DNA of 64,000 nt from an uncultured Tateyamaria sp. Its GTDB lineage: Bacteria > Pseudomonadota > Alphaproteobacteria > Rhodobacterales > Rhodobacteraceae. Within the stretch, counting starts at the first letter, position 1; each line of letters opens with the position of its first letter. The position numbers were made by a program, and so were the translations under genes. Shown here one piece after another: positions 52,323 to 62,376 of this stretch. The stretch covers positions 62,001 through 126,000 of the forward strand of contig NZ_CANMEU010000007.1 of the NCBI RefSeq assembly GCF_947497045.1, in the 5' to 3' direction. The notes under the pieces are model-generated. The model made no database searches. It saw nothing but the letters and a program-made list of their open reading frames with translations, and was not told the origin of the DNA.

Positions 52323-53585
52323 ATGACCCATACCTCTTCTTTTGACCAAAAATACCGTGAGGGGTCGTCCAACGGGCACCATCGGTCCAGGCGCGATGGA
52401 CGACGGGCTGGTCCCCAGTCCCGTCCGTTCATCCAGCGCCACCCCTCAGTGATGATCTTCATCGCTTGCCTTGCCCTGTTCACGCTCACAGTCTCGGTCT
52501 TGTCGGAAGGGTTCGGGGTCGGCCTCATCTCGACCTCTTTCGTCAAGACGTTGGGCAAGACGCTGTGTCTGTGCCTTGTGGCACTCGCCATGGATGTGGT
52601 CTGGGGCTATTGCGGCATCCTCAGCCTCGGGCACATGGCATTCTTCGGCATCGGAGGCTACGCGATCGGGATGTGGCTGATGTATGCGCGCACTGAACTG
52701 ATCGTAATCCAAAGCCTCGCCGCGGCCCCTCTGCCACCTACGGCGCAAGAAATCTCACAAGGGATCGCCACACAGATTTTCGGGGTCGTGGGCGCCTCTG
52801 AATTTCCGCCGATCTGGGCTTTTGCCCACTCGCTTCCGCTGCAACTGGCCGCCGTTGTGCTGGTGCCCGGCCTCATCGCGCTTGCCTTTGGCTGGCTCGC
52901 GTTCCGGGCGCGGGTCACGGGGGTGTACCTGTCGATCCTGACCCAGGCGATGACATTGGCCCTCGCGCTCTACCTCTTTCAGAACGACAGCGGCCTGCGG
53001 GGCAATAACGGGCTGTCGGGGTTGCAGAACCTGCCGGGGCAGGGGGCCACGCCGCAATCCACGATCTCGCTGTGGTTCCTGTGGGCTTCGGCGCTGGCGC
53101 TTGGGCTGGGCTATGTGTTTTGTGCGTGGATGGTGTCGGGCAAGTTCGGCTCGGTCATCCGGGCCATCCGTGATGACGAGGCGCGGGTGCGCTTTCTGGG
53201 CTATTCGGTCGAAGCCTACAAGCTGACCGTCTTTACCGTCACAGCGATTATCGCCGCCATTGCGGGTGCGCTTTATTACCCCCAGGCGGGCATCATCAAC
53301 CCTGCCGAAATCGCACCCATTGCGTCGATCTATCTGGCGGTCTGGGTGGCCATTGGCGGGCGTGGGCGGCTTTACGGGGCGGTGATCGGGGCCGCTTTCG
53401 TGTCGCTCTTGTCCACTTGGTTCACCGGCGGGCAGGCCCCCGACACCAATCTGGGGGTCTACACGATCCAGTGGGTGAACTGGTGGACCGTCCTGCTGGG
53501 TCTGTCCTTTGTGGTGGTGACCTTGCTGGCCCCCAAGGGCATCGGCGGGCTGTTCGATCTGATCGGCAAGGGGCGCAAACCATGA
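52323..53585 (+). CDS. urtC: urea ABC transporter permease UrtC
   Basis: VVWGYCGILSLGHMAFFGIGGYAIGMWLM; between urtB and urtD. Start codon uncertain (52323 or a downstream in-frame ATG such as 52452). Confidence 0.93.
   Translation: MTHTSSFDQKYREGSSNGHHRSRRDGRRAGPQSRPFIQRHPSVMIFIACLALFTLTVSVLSEGFGVGLISTSFVKTLGKTLCLCLVALAMDVVWGYCGILSLGHMAFFGIGGYAIGMWLMYARTELIVIQSLAAAPLPPTAQEISQGIATQIFGVVGASEFPPIWAFAHSLPLQLAAVVLVPGLIALAFGWLAFRARVTGVYLSILTQAMTLALALYLFQNDSGLRGNNGLSGLQNLPGQGATPQSTISLWFLWASALALGLGYVFCAWMVSGKFGSVIRAIRDDEARVRFLGYSVEAYKLTVFTVTAIIAAIAGALYYPQAGIINPAEIAPIASIYLAVWVAIGGRGRLYGAVIGAAFVSLLSTWFTGGQAPDTNLGVYTIQWVNWWTVLLGLSFVVVTLLAPKGIGGLFDLIGKGRKP
52336..52357 (-). repeat. 22-bp dispersed repeat tail inside the annotated urtC 5' end
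   Basis: Reverse complement CGGTATTTTTGGTCAAAAGAAG is identical to 5836-5857. Confidence 0.85.
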
Positions 53586-54322
53586 ACACACTTCTGGAAG
53601 TGTCCGGCGTGTCCAAGACCTTTGACGGGTTCCGCGCCATCAACAATCTGTCCTTCCAGATTGGTGAGCCTGAGCTGCGCGCGGTGATCGGCCCGAACGG
53701 GGCGGGCAAGACGACCTTTATGGACATCGTAACGGGCAAGACCAAGCCCGATGAAGGTCGGGTAATCTTTGGAGAAAAGTCCATCTCGCTGCTCAAACTG
53801 AGCGAAAGCCGGATTGCCCAGACCGGGATCGGGCGCAAGTTCCAGCGCCCCACGGTGTTTGAGGATCAAAGCGTAGCCGACAACCTGATGATGGCCTTGA
53901 AAAAGGACCGCCGCCCATGGGCAGTGTTGCGATTCCGCCCGCGCCCGCGCGATCACGACGCGGTGGCGCAACTCGCGGATGAGATTGGGTTGATGGATCA
54001 TTTGACCCGCCGCGCGGGCGACCTGAGCCACGGGCAGAAACAGTGGCTTGAGATTGGCATGTTGCTGGCACAGGACCCGCGCCTGCTGCTGGTAGATGAA
54101 CCCGCCGCTGGCATGACCCCGGCGGAGCGGGAACACACCACCGACATTCTGGTCGAGGCGGCCAAGACGCGTGCGGTGGTCGTCGTTGAACATGACATGG
54201 AGTTCGTGCGCCGCCTCGATTGCAAGGTGACGGTGCTGCATGAAGGGTCGGTGCTGGCCGAAGGATCACTGAACCATGTGACGGCGGATGAAAAGGTAAT
54301 CGAGGTGTATCTTGGCCGATAA
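53582..54322 (+). CDS. urtD: urea ABC transporter ATP-binding protein UrtD
   Basis: GPNGAGKTTFMDIVTGKTKPDEG, LSHGQKQWLEIGMLLAQDPRLLLVDEPAAGM. Confidence 0.95.
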   Translation: MNTLLEVSGVSKTFDGFRAINNLSFQIGEPELRAVIGPNGAGKTTFMDIVTGKTKPDEGRVIFGEKSISLLKLSESRIAQTGIGRKFQRPTVFEDQSVADNLMMALKKDRRPWAVLRFRPRPRDHDAVAQLADEIGLMDHLTRRAGDLSHGQKQWLEIGMLLAQDPRLLLVDEPAAGMTPAEREHTTDILVEAAKTRAVVVVEHDMEFVRRLDCKVTVLHEGSVLAEGSLNHVTADEKVIEVYLGR

Positions 54323-55019
54323 TGTTCTCGAAATGCGGGATCTGACCCTGCACTACGGTGGCAGTCAGATTCTCTATGATGTTGATGTCACGGCGGCGCG
54401 CGGCGAGGTTACATGCGTGATGGGTACCAATGGTGTGGGCAAGACCAGCCTGCTCAAGGTGATTTCGGGCACACATCCGCGCTCGGGCGGCAGCTATCAT
54501 CTTGAGGGGCGCGATGTGGGCAGGGTCACCGCGCATGGGCTCGCACAGCAGGGCGTTGCCTATGTCCCGCAGGGGCGCGAGATTTTCCCGTTTCTAAGCG
54601 TGCGCGAGAACCTTGAAACCGGGTTTGCCTGTCTGCCCCGCGCCGAGCGCCATGTGCCGGACGAGATTTTCGATCTGTTCCCCATCCTGCGCGACTTTCT
54701 GCATCGGCGTGGCGGCGATCTGTCCGGCGGGCAGCAACAACAGCTTGCCATTGCCCGCGCTCTTGTGACCCGCCCGAAACTGTTGCTGCTGGATGAGCCG
54801 ACCGAGGGCATTCAGCCCAACATCATCAAGCAGATCGGCGAAGTCATCGCGCAACTGCGGGCGCGCGGTGACATGGCGATTGTGCTGGTCGAACAGTATT
54901 TCGACTTTGCCCGCGATCTTGGGGATCAGTTTCTGGTGCTGGAGCGGGGCGCGGAAAAGCTGCGCGGCAGGGCTGCCGATATCCCCCGCGACACCCTTCT
55001 GGCCGCCGTATCGGTTTAG
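54312..55019 (+). CDS. urtE: urea ABC transporter ATP-binding protein UrtE
   Basis: GTNGVGKTSLLKVISGTHPRSGG, LSGGQQQQLAIARALVTRPKLLLLDEPTEGIQPNIIKQIG. Confidence 0.95.
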   Translation: MADNVLEMRDLTLHYGGSQILYDVDVTAARGEVTCVMGTNGVGKTSLLKVISGTHPRSGGSYHLEGRDVGRVTAHGLAQQGVAYVPQGREIFPFLSVRENLETGFACLPRAERHVPDEIFDLFPILRDFLHRRGGDLSGGQQQQLAIARALVTRPKLLLLDEPTEGIQPNIIKQIGEVIAQLRARGDMAIVLVEQYFDFARDLGDQFLVLERGAEKLRGRAADIPRDTLLAAVSV

Positions 55020-55987
55020 CGCGTCGACACGGGCCGCGCGGCTTGCCCAACCAGACCCGTGGCAAAGGTGGCATCGTCCTCGGGGCGCAGCAATGCGGCG
55101 CGCAGGTGCGCGTCGTCGGGCAGAAGCACAGCGCGGCGCGCCCTGAACCGCCCGTCATAGGGGCCGAAATACAGCGCGCGATGCGAGGCAAAGGGGCTAA
55201 GCGCAAGGCGCTGGTCAAAGCTGTGCCCAAGCCCTGACACCGCAAAGCCGGGGGCGGTGGCGACGGGTTCGAGATAGCCCTCGACGGACAGTTGGCGGAT
55301 CGTCTCGGCACCTTGACGGAACCGGCCCACCTGCACGGATGAAGCCGTCAGAACACCATCCATGAACGCACCGCGTGCGACCACGAACTGACCGGCGGTC
55401 AGGCGCAAACCGGCGGGTGGGATCACCGGTGTCTGACCGATCTGCCAGCCCACGTCTGATCCCAATGCCAAAACGCCCGAGACCACATCTGCGCCACTGG
55501 CCGGGGTGATCAGGCTGGTGCGCACGGTGCCGTCGGGTTGCCAGACCCCATGGGCGGCCACGCGCCGACCTGTCACGTTGCTTGTCGCGATGTCTGCTTC
55601 GATCATAAGCGGTGTGCCATTCACGGCAAAGCCCGTGGCCTGTCGTTGCAGGATCCCGATGAGGGGGATGTCCACATCCACGCGCCGCGCCTCGAACCGC
55701 CCTGATCGCATGGCCGCAACGATGCTGAGCGCCACGCCCGACACCAGCGCATCGGACCCGACGGGTTGACCGGCCATGAACAGGCTTGCATCACTTGGCA
55801 CTTCAACCCGGAGCCCGTTGACCAGAACGCTGCCCGTCCCGGTCATCAGCCCGACAATGCCGGTGCCGCCGATCCCGCCTTCAAACGGATCGTCGCCCAG
55901 TTGCACCGTGGGAATCGCAGGGGCACATCCGCTTATGGCGGTGGCACCCATCAGCCCAATCATGTGGCGGCGGTTGATCATGGTCAC
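55016..55987 (-). CDS. DUF5666-like lipoprotein
   Basis: Lipobox AISGCAP; repeated small beta domains (VNGLRVEVPSDASLFMAGQPVGSDALVSGVALSI). Confidence 0.65.
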   Translation of the reverse strand: MTMINRRHMIGLMGATAISGCAPAIPTVQLGDDPFEGGIGGTGIVGLMTGTGSVLVNGLRVEVPSDASLFMAGQPVGSDALVSGVALSIVAAMRSGRFEARRVDVDIPLIGILQRQATGFAVNGTPLMIEADIATSNVTGRRVAAHGVWQPDGTVRTSLITPASGADVVSGVLALGSDVGWQIGQTPVIPPAGLRLTAGQFVVARGAFMDGVLTASSVQVGRFRQGAETIRQLSVEGYLEPVATAPGFAVSGLGHSFDQRLALSPFASHRALYFGPYDGRFRARRAVLLPDDAHLRAALLRPEDDATFATGLVGQAARPVSTR

Positions 55988-56841
55988 GTCTCGTCAAGTT
56001 CCTGGGGTGCGGGTGCGTCGGCCTCTTTGGTCGTCGTGCGGTAAAAATAGATGCCAAGACGATACCGCTGGCGGGGGCCACCTGTGTTCGCATCGGCGCG
56101 ATGCAATGCGCTGCTTTGTCGATTCAGCGTCTCGAGCAGGGTCTGGGACTGGGTGCGGGCGGTAGCCTCGATCTGGTCTACGGCCTCGGGCGTCATCTGG
56201 TTGTAAAACACGCTGCGCTCAAAGAAGGCCGGGCTGTCTGCCAGCAGGTTTTCGGTGGCGGCAGCCAGATGATCGCCGACATTTGCGCCAAAGAACACCT
56301 CTTTGTCGGAGGCGGTTGCGGTGCCGACCACGGCTTCGGCGCGCAGGTGCAACATATCCGCGCGGGCGTCTATCAGCCCGGCGTGCATCAATTCGTCGAG
56401 CACGGTGCGCGGGCGCACGTCCTTGCTGAGGCCGCGCACGAGTGTGTCGAAACTGGCGTCATTGTCGGCAGTGCGGGGCAGGGCAATGGGAGCACCCGCC
56501 TCGTCTACATAGTCGGGGTGAGACATCCATTGCCCAATGACCGTGGCCAGCAGTGCGCTTTTGCGCCGTGCCTCGGCGGGTGCGCCGTCTTCCTGAGCGC
56601 GGATTGTGCGGATGTCCTTGCGGTGCACGCCGGTCAGCATCGCAACCCGGCTATCGGTCAGGGGCTTGTCATCAAGGCGGAAAGACTCTTCGGCCACTTC
56701 GACAAAGACCCGCTTCAACAGGCTGTAGATTACGGGGGCCGTCAAACCACGCGCGATCATCGCGCGCACCAAGGGGCGCAGTAAGCCACTGAGAACACGC
56801 AAGAAAGCGTCGGAAGAGTTGGTATGATCCTGTTGGGCCAT
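55984..56841 (-). CDS. DUF6502 family protein
   Basis: LSGLLRPLVRAMIARGLTAPVIYSLLKRVFVEVAEESF, LTDSRVAMLTGVHRKDIRTIR. Confidence 0.75.
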   Translation of the reverse strand: MAQQDHTNSSDAFLRVLSGLLRPLVRAMIARGLTAPVIYSLLKRVFVEVAEESFRLDDKPLTDSRVAMLTGVHRKDIRTIRAQEDGAPAEARRKSALLATVIGQWMSHPDYVDEAGAPIALPRTADNDASFDTLVRGLSKDVRPRTVLDELMHAGLIDARADMLHLRAEAVVGTATASDKEVFFGANVGDHLAAATENLLADSPAFFERSVFYNQMTPEAVDQIEATARTQSQTLLETLNRQSSALHRADANTGGPRQRYRLGIYFYRTTTKEADAPAPQELDET

Positions 56842-56983
56842 GTGGTGACATTACAGGACGTGGAAATTTTTTCCACGCCAATCCTTGAAATGTAATCTCG
56901 ATGCGTCAGTTTGTCTCGTGTGGGAAATATTCCCACGAATTAGACTGGGCCACCCGAGCCAATATGTTAACAGGAGATCACCA

Positions 56984-57472
56984 ATGAAACGCCGTTCCTT
57001 CATCAAAATGACTGCCGCCGGTGCAGCACTTGCCGCCCTCGGGGCCTGCGCAGAAATGAACACCACGCCAGATATCGTCGACACCGCCGTCGCCGCCGGG
57101 TCCTTTACCACGCTTGTGGCCGCGGTGCAGGCCGCCGGTCTGGTGGACACGTTGAAATCCCCCGGCCCCTTCACCGTATTTGCACCCACGGACGAAGCCT
57201 TTGCCGCACTGCCCGCTGGCACGGTTGAAAATCTGCTCAAGCCCGAGAACAAGGACCAGCTGACCGCGATCCTCACCTATCACGTGGTGCCCGGCCAGAC
57301 ACTGGCCGCTGATCTGGCGGGTCAACGCCTGAGTGTGGCAACCGTGAACGGGGCGAACCTGCACATTGATGGGCGCAATGGCGTCAAAGTCGAAAACGCC
57401 AATGTCATTCAGGCCGATGTGCTGGCCTCGAACGGTGTGATCCACGTGATCGACAAGGTGCTGCTGCCCTAA
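56984..57472 (+). CDS. fasciclin domain-containing protein
   Basis: Tat/lipoprotein-like signal [72 protein letters not shown]. Confidence 0.95.
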   Translation: MKRRSFIKMTAAGAALAALGACAEMNTTPDIVDTAVAAGSFTTLVAAVQAAGLVDTLKSPGPFTVFAPTDEAFAALPAGTVENLLKPENKDQLTAILTYHVVPGQTLAADLAGQRLSVATVNGANLHIDGRNGVKVENANVIQADVLASNGVIHVIDKVLLP

Positions 57473-57586
57473 GGCACCCCTGACACGTGTCTCCGTCCCG
57501 CAAGCGGAGCGCAGGATTTGCTTTTGCAAATCCGGACGGGCCGGGCAACAGTTGCACTAAACCCCAGGCAACGCCCGAGCCCGTCC

Positions 57587-59371
57587 ATGACTTTCACCAC
57601 CCGTCCCGAACTTACCGGCACCTTTGGCATGGCGACATGCACGCACTGGATCGCGTCCGCGGTTGGATTGAAATTGCTTGAGGCAGGAGGCACCGCCTTT
57701 GATGCGGCGGCCGGAATGGGGTTCGTCCTGAACGTTGTCGAGCCGCACCTGAACGGGCCCTTGGGCGACATGCCCGCGCTGATCAGGGTGGCAGGTGAGA
57801 CCCCCATGGTTGTCTGCGGTCAAGGCGTGGCCCCACAACGTGCCACCATTGCGCATTATCGTGATGAGGGGTTGGAGATGATCCCGGGTGCGGGCCATTT
57901 GGCCACGGTGGTGCCCGGTGCCTTTGATGCGTGGATGTTGATGTTACGCGATCATGGGCGGCTCGATTTGCGCAGCGTGCTTGAACCCGCCATTCACTAT
58001 GCCCGTCATGGTCATCCCGTCCTCGCCCGTGTCAGTGCGACGATTGCCGGGCAGGCGGCGTTCTTTGCGGCTGAATGGCCGAGCTCTGCCGCTGTGTGGA
58101 CACCGGGTGGCGCGGCCCCTGCACCGGGTGCGTTGTTCAAGAACCCCGAGTTGGCTGATTTTTGGGAGCGCCTGTTGGCCGAGGCCGAATGCGAGACCTC
58201 CCGCGCGGCGCAGATTGACGCGGCACGGCGGGCCTTTTCCTCCGGTTTCGTGGCGGAGGCCATTGATCGCTTTGTGGCTGATACCGCGCCTATGGATGGG
58301 ACGGGCGCGCGGCGCAAAGGGGTGTTGAGCGGCGAGGACATGGCCAATTGGTCCGCCACATACGAACCAGCCATCAGCGTGACTCATCACGGGTGGAACG
58401 TGTACAAATGCGGACCGTGGAGCCAAGGCCCCGTCCTGCTCCAATCCCTGCAAATGCTGCGAAGCGACCCCATTGGCGATCTTGATCCGCAAGGGCCTGA
58501 GTTCGTGCATCTGACCACCGAAGCGCTGAAACACGCCTTTGCGGACCGCGAGGTGTATTACGGTGATCCGGATCACGCTGATATCCCGATGGGTACACTG
58601 CTGAGCGCCGATTATGCCGATCTGCACCGCGCTGATATCAGCGGCACCGCCAGTCAGGATCACCGTCCCGGCCACATTGCGGGCTTTGAGGCGCAGGTGC
58701 AGGCGTTTCATACCCGCACCACGCGTGCCGCGCCGCAAACCGGCATCGGGGGTGGCGAACCGACGATGGCCCATCTGGTCAACCGCAAAGGCGATACGGT
58801 GCATATCGACGTGATTGATCGGTGGGGCAATATGGTGTCGGCCACGCCATCGGGGGGCTGGTTGCAATCCAATCCGGTTGTGCCCGGGCTTGGCGTGCCG
58901 CTCAATTCGCGCGCCCAGATGTTCTGGCTGGAGCCGGACCTGCCCACATCGCTCGCCCCTGGACGCCGCCCACGCACGACGCTGTCACCGTCCATGGCGC
59001 TGCATGAGGATGGGCGCGCCCTGGCCTTTGGCACGCCGGGTGGGGATCAGCAGGACCAGTGGCAACTGGCGTTTTTCCTGAGGCTCGCCCATCACGATAT
59101 GGATTTGCAGGCCGCGATTGATGCGCCGCTGTTTCACACCGGGCATCTACCGGCCAGCTTTTACCCACGCGATATCAGGCCGGGGCATTTGATGATCGAG
59201 CCGCAGTTCCTTGCGGCCACGATCAAAGTGCTAGCCGATATGGGGCACGGGATTGAAGAGGCCGCACCATGGAGCGTCGGTCGTCTCACCGCGGCGATGC
59301 GGATGCCGGACGGGATATTGAAAGCGGCCGCAACCCCGCGCCTCATGCAGGCCTATGCCATGGGCCGCTAG
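57587..59371 (+). CDS. gamma-glutamyltransferase family protein
   Basis: GGTAFDAAAGMGFVLNVVEPHLNGPLGDMPALI; VDVIDRWGNMVSATPSGGW-type active region (HIDVIDRWGNMVSATPSGG). Confidence 0.9.
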   Translation: MTFTTRPELTGTFGMATCTHWIASAVGLKLLEAGGTAFDAAAGMGFVLNVVEPHLNGPLGDMPALIRVAGETPMVVCGQGVAPQRATIAHYRDEGLEMIPGAGHLATVVPGAFDAWMLMLRDHGRLDLRSVLEPAIHYARHGHPVLARVSATIAGQAAFFAAEWPSSAAVWTPGGAAPAPGALFKNPELADFWERLLAEAECETSRAAQIDAARRAFSSGFVAEAIDRFVADTAPMDGTGARRKGVLSGEDMANWSATYEPAISVTHHGWNVYKCGPWSQGPVLLQSLQMLRSDPIGDLDPQGPEFVHLTTEALKHAFADREVYYGDPDHADIPMGTLLSADYADLHRADISGTASQDHRPGHIAGFEAQVQAFHTRTTRAAPQTGIGGGEPTMAHLVNRKGDTVHIDVIDRWGNMVSATPSGGWLQSNPVVPGLGVPLNSRAQMFWLEPDLPTSLAPGRRPRTTLSPSMALHEDGRALAFGTPGGDQQDQWQLAFFLRLAHHDMDLQAAIDAPLFHTGHLPASFYPRDIRPGHLMIEPQFLAATIKVLADMGHGIEEAAPWSVGRLTAAMRMPDGILKAAATPRLMQAYAMGR

Positions 59372-59374
59372 GTC

Positions 59375-59400
59375 GGGGCGCAGGACACCTACGCCTTACG
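59375..59400. repeat. degenerate REP-like palindrome
   Basis: GGGGCGCAGGACACCTACGCCTTACG; same layout as 62881-62906. Confidence 0.5.
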
Positions 59401-59443
59401 GACTTTGCTTGCGTTGGCGTGAAGCTCTACTGATAGGACTGTA

Positions 59444-60127
59444 ATGTATCGTCGGTATGCCATCTTTTACACCCCCGCCCCAGACACGCCACTGGCCCGC
59501 TTTGGGGCGGAGTGGTTGGGGTGGGACAGCGCGATGGGCATCACTTGTGCGCATCCGGACGCAGGGGATGTGGATGTGGCTCGGATCACCGAAACGCCGC
59601 GCAAGTACGGATTTCACGGCACTATCAAAGCGCCGTTTCGTCTTGCCGAGGAGTACAGTGCTGAGGCGCTTGGGCACGCATTGAGAGCGTTCTGCGCGCA
59701 GAGGGCGCGGGTGGAAATCAGTGGATTGACCATTGCCCGATTGGGACGGTTCCTGGCGCTGGTGCCTGTTGGGCCTCAACCCGCATTGACCTTGATGGCG
59801 GGTGAGGTTGTGCAAACCCTTGACCCGTTCCGCGCACCTTTGACCGTGGGGGAGTTGGCAAAGCGGCGCCAATCCCGGCTGAGTGCTGCGCAAGACGCCA
59901 ATCTGGTGCGGTGGGGCTATCCGTTTGTGTTGGAGGCGTTTCGATTTCACATGACCTTGACCGGACGGCTGGCCAAAGAGGATGCGTGCGGGGTTGAGGC
60001 GGCTCTTGATGCTCTCCTGCGTCCACTTGCCTTGTCCCCCTATGTGATGACGGGCCTGACGTTGCTGGGTGAGGATGATGCAGGCTGTTTTCATCAGATT
60101 GAGCGGTATCGGTTTGGGGAGCCGTAG
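59444..60127 (+). CDS. DUF1045 domain-containing protein (2H phosphoesterase-like)
   Basis: RRYAIFYTPAPDTPLARFGAEWLGWD; PRKYGFHGTIKAPFRL; FRFHMTLTGRL. Confidence 0.88.
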   Translation: MYRRYAIFYTPAPDTPLARFGAEWLGWDSAMGITCAHPDAGDVDVARITETPRKYGFHGTIKAPFRLAEEYSAEALGHALRAFCAQRARVEISGLTIARLGRFLALVPVGPQPALTLMAGEVVQTLDPFRAPLTVGELAKRRQSRLSAAQDANLVRWGYPFVLEAFRFHMTLTGRLAKEDACGVEAALDALLRPLALSPYVMTGLTLLGEDDAGCFHQIERYRFGEP

Positions 60128-60342
60128 CCCGCAAGGGATGCGCGTCGGTCGAGAGCTTCGGCATCGTGAAACGACAGAAGTGAGTATCAGCGGTGAAGGA
60201 TGGTGCTGTGAGAGAGGATTGAACTCTCGCACTCAGCGTAGCCCGCAAGGGATGCGCGTCAGTCGAGAGCTTCGGCATCGTGAAACGACAGAAGTGAGTA
60301 TCAGCGGTGAAGGTGGTGCTGTGAGAGAGGATTGAACTCTCG
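60124..60342. repeat. tandem direct duplication, ~114-bp period, including a tRNA-Thr 3' segment
   Basis: GTAGCCCGCAAGGGATGCGCGTC[G/A]GTCGAGAGCTTCGGCATCGTGAAACGACAGAAGTGAGTATCAGCGGTGAAGG(A)TGGTGCTGTGAGAGAGGATTGAACTCTCG at 60124 and 60238. Confidence 0.92.
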
Positions 60343-60388
60343 ACCTCACCCTTACCAAGGGTGTGCTCTACCACTGAGCTACCACAGC
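60314..60388 (-). tRNA. tRNA-Thr (anticodon GGT)
   Basis: Minus strand GCTGTGGTAGCTCAGTGGTAGAGCACACCCTTGGTAAGGGTGAGGTCGAGAGTTCAATCCTCTCTCACAGCACCA; cloverleaf with encoded CCA. Confidence 0.94.
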
Positions 60389-60471
60389 ATCGTGGCGGGT
60401 GATTAGACCTAATTGGGGCATCCTGCAACCCTATTCTGGACGCCCTGACACCCCTGCGGTAGAGAGGCGTC

Positions 60472-60633
60472 ATGGCAGATAAATCCGCACCCTCCCCCAC
60501 GCCCAAGGACGCGCGCGATGCGCGGCTCAAGGCGGCGCTCAAGGCCAACATGGCCAAGCGCAAGGCACAGGCCAAGGCGCGGCAAAATACGGGCACACCC
60601 GACCCCGAGGCAACGGAGCAGGACGATGGATAG
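60472..60633 (+). CDS. small conserved-looking basic protein (53 aa) overlapping murA
   Basis: [53 protein letters not shown]; overlaps the murA ATG by 8 nt. Shorter than the ORF-track cutoff. Confidence 0.7.
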   Translation: MADKSAPSPTPKDARDARLKAALKANMAKRKAQAKARQNTGTPDPEATEQDDG

Positions 60634-61897
60634 TATTGTAGTACGCGGTGGCAGCGCGTTGAACGGCCAGATCCCGATTGCGGGGGCCAAGAATGCCTGC
60701 CTCACCCTGATGCCGGCCACCTTGCTGAGTGACGAGCCGTTGACGCTGACCAATGCGCCGCGCTTGTCGGACATCCGCACCATGACCCAATTGCTGCAAT
60801 CGCTTGGGGCGGAGGTCACCTCGATGCAGGACGGACAGGTCCTTGCGATGTCGTGCCATGGTGGTGTGAATACCCGCGCCGAATACGACATCGTGCGCAA
60901 GATGCGGGCCTCGAACCTCGTGCTCGGTCCGCTGCTGGCGCGCGAAGGGCACGCGGAAGTGTCCTTGCCGGGGGGCTGTGCCATCGGGGCGCGGCCCATG
61001 GACATTCACACCGATGGGCTGGCCCAGATGGGGGCCGAGATTGAATTGCGCGATGGGTATCTGCATGCCAAGGCCGCGGGTGGTGCGCTCAAGGGCGCTG
61101 TGATTGACTTCCCCTTTGCCAGTGTCGGGGCTACCGAAAATATCCTGATGGCTGCCACGCTGGCCAGGGGCACAACGGTTATCAACAACGCTGCGCGCGA
61201 GCCTGAGATCGTGGACCTCGCGACGTGCCTGCGCGCCATGGGGGCGCAGATCGATGGTGACGGAACCTCGCGCATCGAGGTGCAGGGGGTGGAGCGTCTG
61301 CATGGGGCGACCCACCGCGTTGTCACCGACCGGATTGAGCTGGGCACCTATATGCTTGCCCCCGCCATGTGCGGTGGTGAGGTGGAATGCCTTGGCGGGC
61401 GGATCGATCTGCTGGCCGCGTTCTGCGAAAAACTGGATGCGGCGGGCATCAGCGTCGAGGAAACCGACAATGGGCTGAAGGTCGCCCGCAAGAACGGACG
61501 GATTGCAGCTGTTGATGTGACCACCGAGCCGTTCCCTGGCTTTCCCACCGACCTTCAGGCGCAGATGATGGCGCTGTTGTGCACGGCTGAGGGCACATCG
61601 GTTCTCGAAGAAAAGATATTCGAGAACCGGTTCATGCACGCGCCCGAACTCGAGCGTATGGGGGCTGATATCGACGTGCATGGTGGCACGGCCACTGTAC
61701 GCGGTGTGGACAAGCTGAAAGGTGCGCCTGTGATGGCGACGGACCTGCGGGCGAGCGTCAGTCTGATCCTGGCCGGGCTGGCCGCCGAAGGCGAAACACG
61801 GGTCGCGCGGGTCTATCATCTGGACCGGGGCTATGAACATGTGGTGCGCAAGCTGTCGGGCGTGGGCGCACAGATTGAACGGGTTGAGGGCGAATGA
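60626..61897 (+). CDS. murA: UDP-N-acetylglucosamine 1-carboxyvinyltransferase
   Basis: [63 protein letters not shown]; start refined from the ORF track. Confidence 0.96.
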   Translation: MDSIVVRGGSALNGQIPIAGAKNACLTLMPATLLSDEPLTLTNAPRLSDIRTMTQLLQSLGAEVTSMQDGQVLAMSCHGGVNTRAEYDIVRKMRASNLVLGPLLAREGHAEVSLPGGCAIGARPMDIHTDGLAQMGAEIELRDGYLHAKAAGGALKGAVIDFPFASVGATENILMAATLARGTTVINNAAREPEIVDLATCLRAMGAQIDGDGTSRIEVQGVERLHGATHRVVTDRIELGTYMLAPAMCGGEVECLGGRIDLLAAFCEKLDAAGISVEETDNGLKVARKNGRIAAVDVTTEPFPGFPTDLQAQMMALLCTAEGTSVLEEKIFENRFMHAPELERMGADIDVHGGTATVRGVDKLKGAPVMATDLRASVSLILAGLAAEGETRVARVYHLDRGYEHVVRKLSGVGAQIERVEGE

Positions 61898-62376
61898 GCA
61901 ACACAGACACGGATGACGCACGGTTCGAGGATGGGCGCGAGGCACCGTTGAATCTGGGTGCTTTGGACAGGGACGATTTGCAGATCCTTTCGTCCCTGGC
62001 GCAAGACGCGGTGTTTCCGATCACCGAAATGAAATGGGACGCAAAGGCGCGCCGTTTTGGTCTGCTTTTGAATCGGTTCCGGTGGGAAGATGCGGCCAGT
62101 GCGCGTCACACCCCCGAACGGGTGCAGTCGGTGCTGGCCTTTGATACGGTGTTGCGGGTGTCGAGCCACGGGATTGATCGCGCGGATACCGACACGATCC
62201 TGTCGCTGCTGTCGGTCTCGTTCGAGGCGGGCGAAGATGGGGCGGGGGACATTCTGTTGACCCTCGCGGGCGACGGTGCGATCCGCCTGTCGGTCGAGAC
62301 GATTGAGGCCACGCTCAAGGATGTGACCAAGCCCTATGTGGCCCCCTCAAGGTCCGTGCCGCGCCACGATGACTGA
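61894..62376 (+). CDS. DUF2948 family protein
   Basis: [48 protein letters not shown]; downstream of murA and upstream of hisD. Confidence 0.88.
   Translation: MSNTDTDDARFEDGREAPLNLGALDRDDLQILSSLAQDAVFPITEMKWDAKARRFGLLLNRFRWEDAASARHTPERVQSVLAFDTVLRVSSHGIDRADTDTILSLLSVSFEAGEDGAGDILLTLAGDGAIRLSVETIEATLKDVTKPYVAPSRSVPRHDD

Noticed and set aside
51233-52591. 452-aa minus-strand ORF
   Set aside because: Antisense to urtB/urtC; His/Asp/Arg/Gln-rich artefact.
59718-60596. 292-aa minus-strand ORF with internal peptide repeat TFTADTHFCRFTMPKLSTDAHPLRAT
   Set aside because: The repeat is explained by the tandem tRNA-associated duplication; the ORF crosses tRNA-Thr and the DUF1045 gene.
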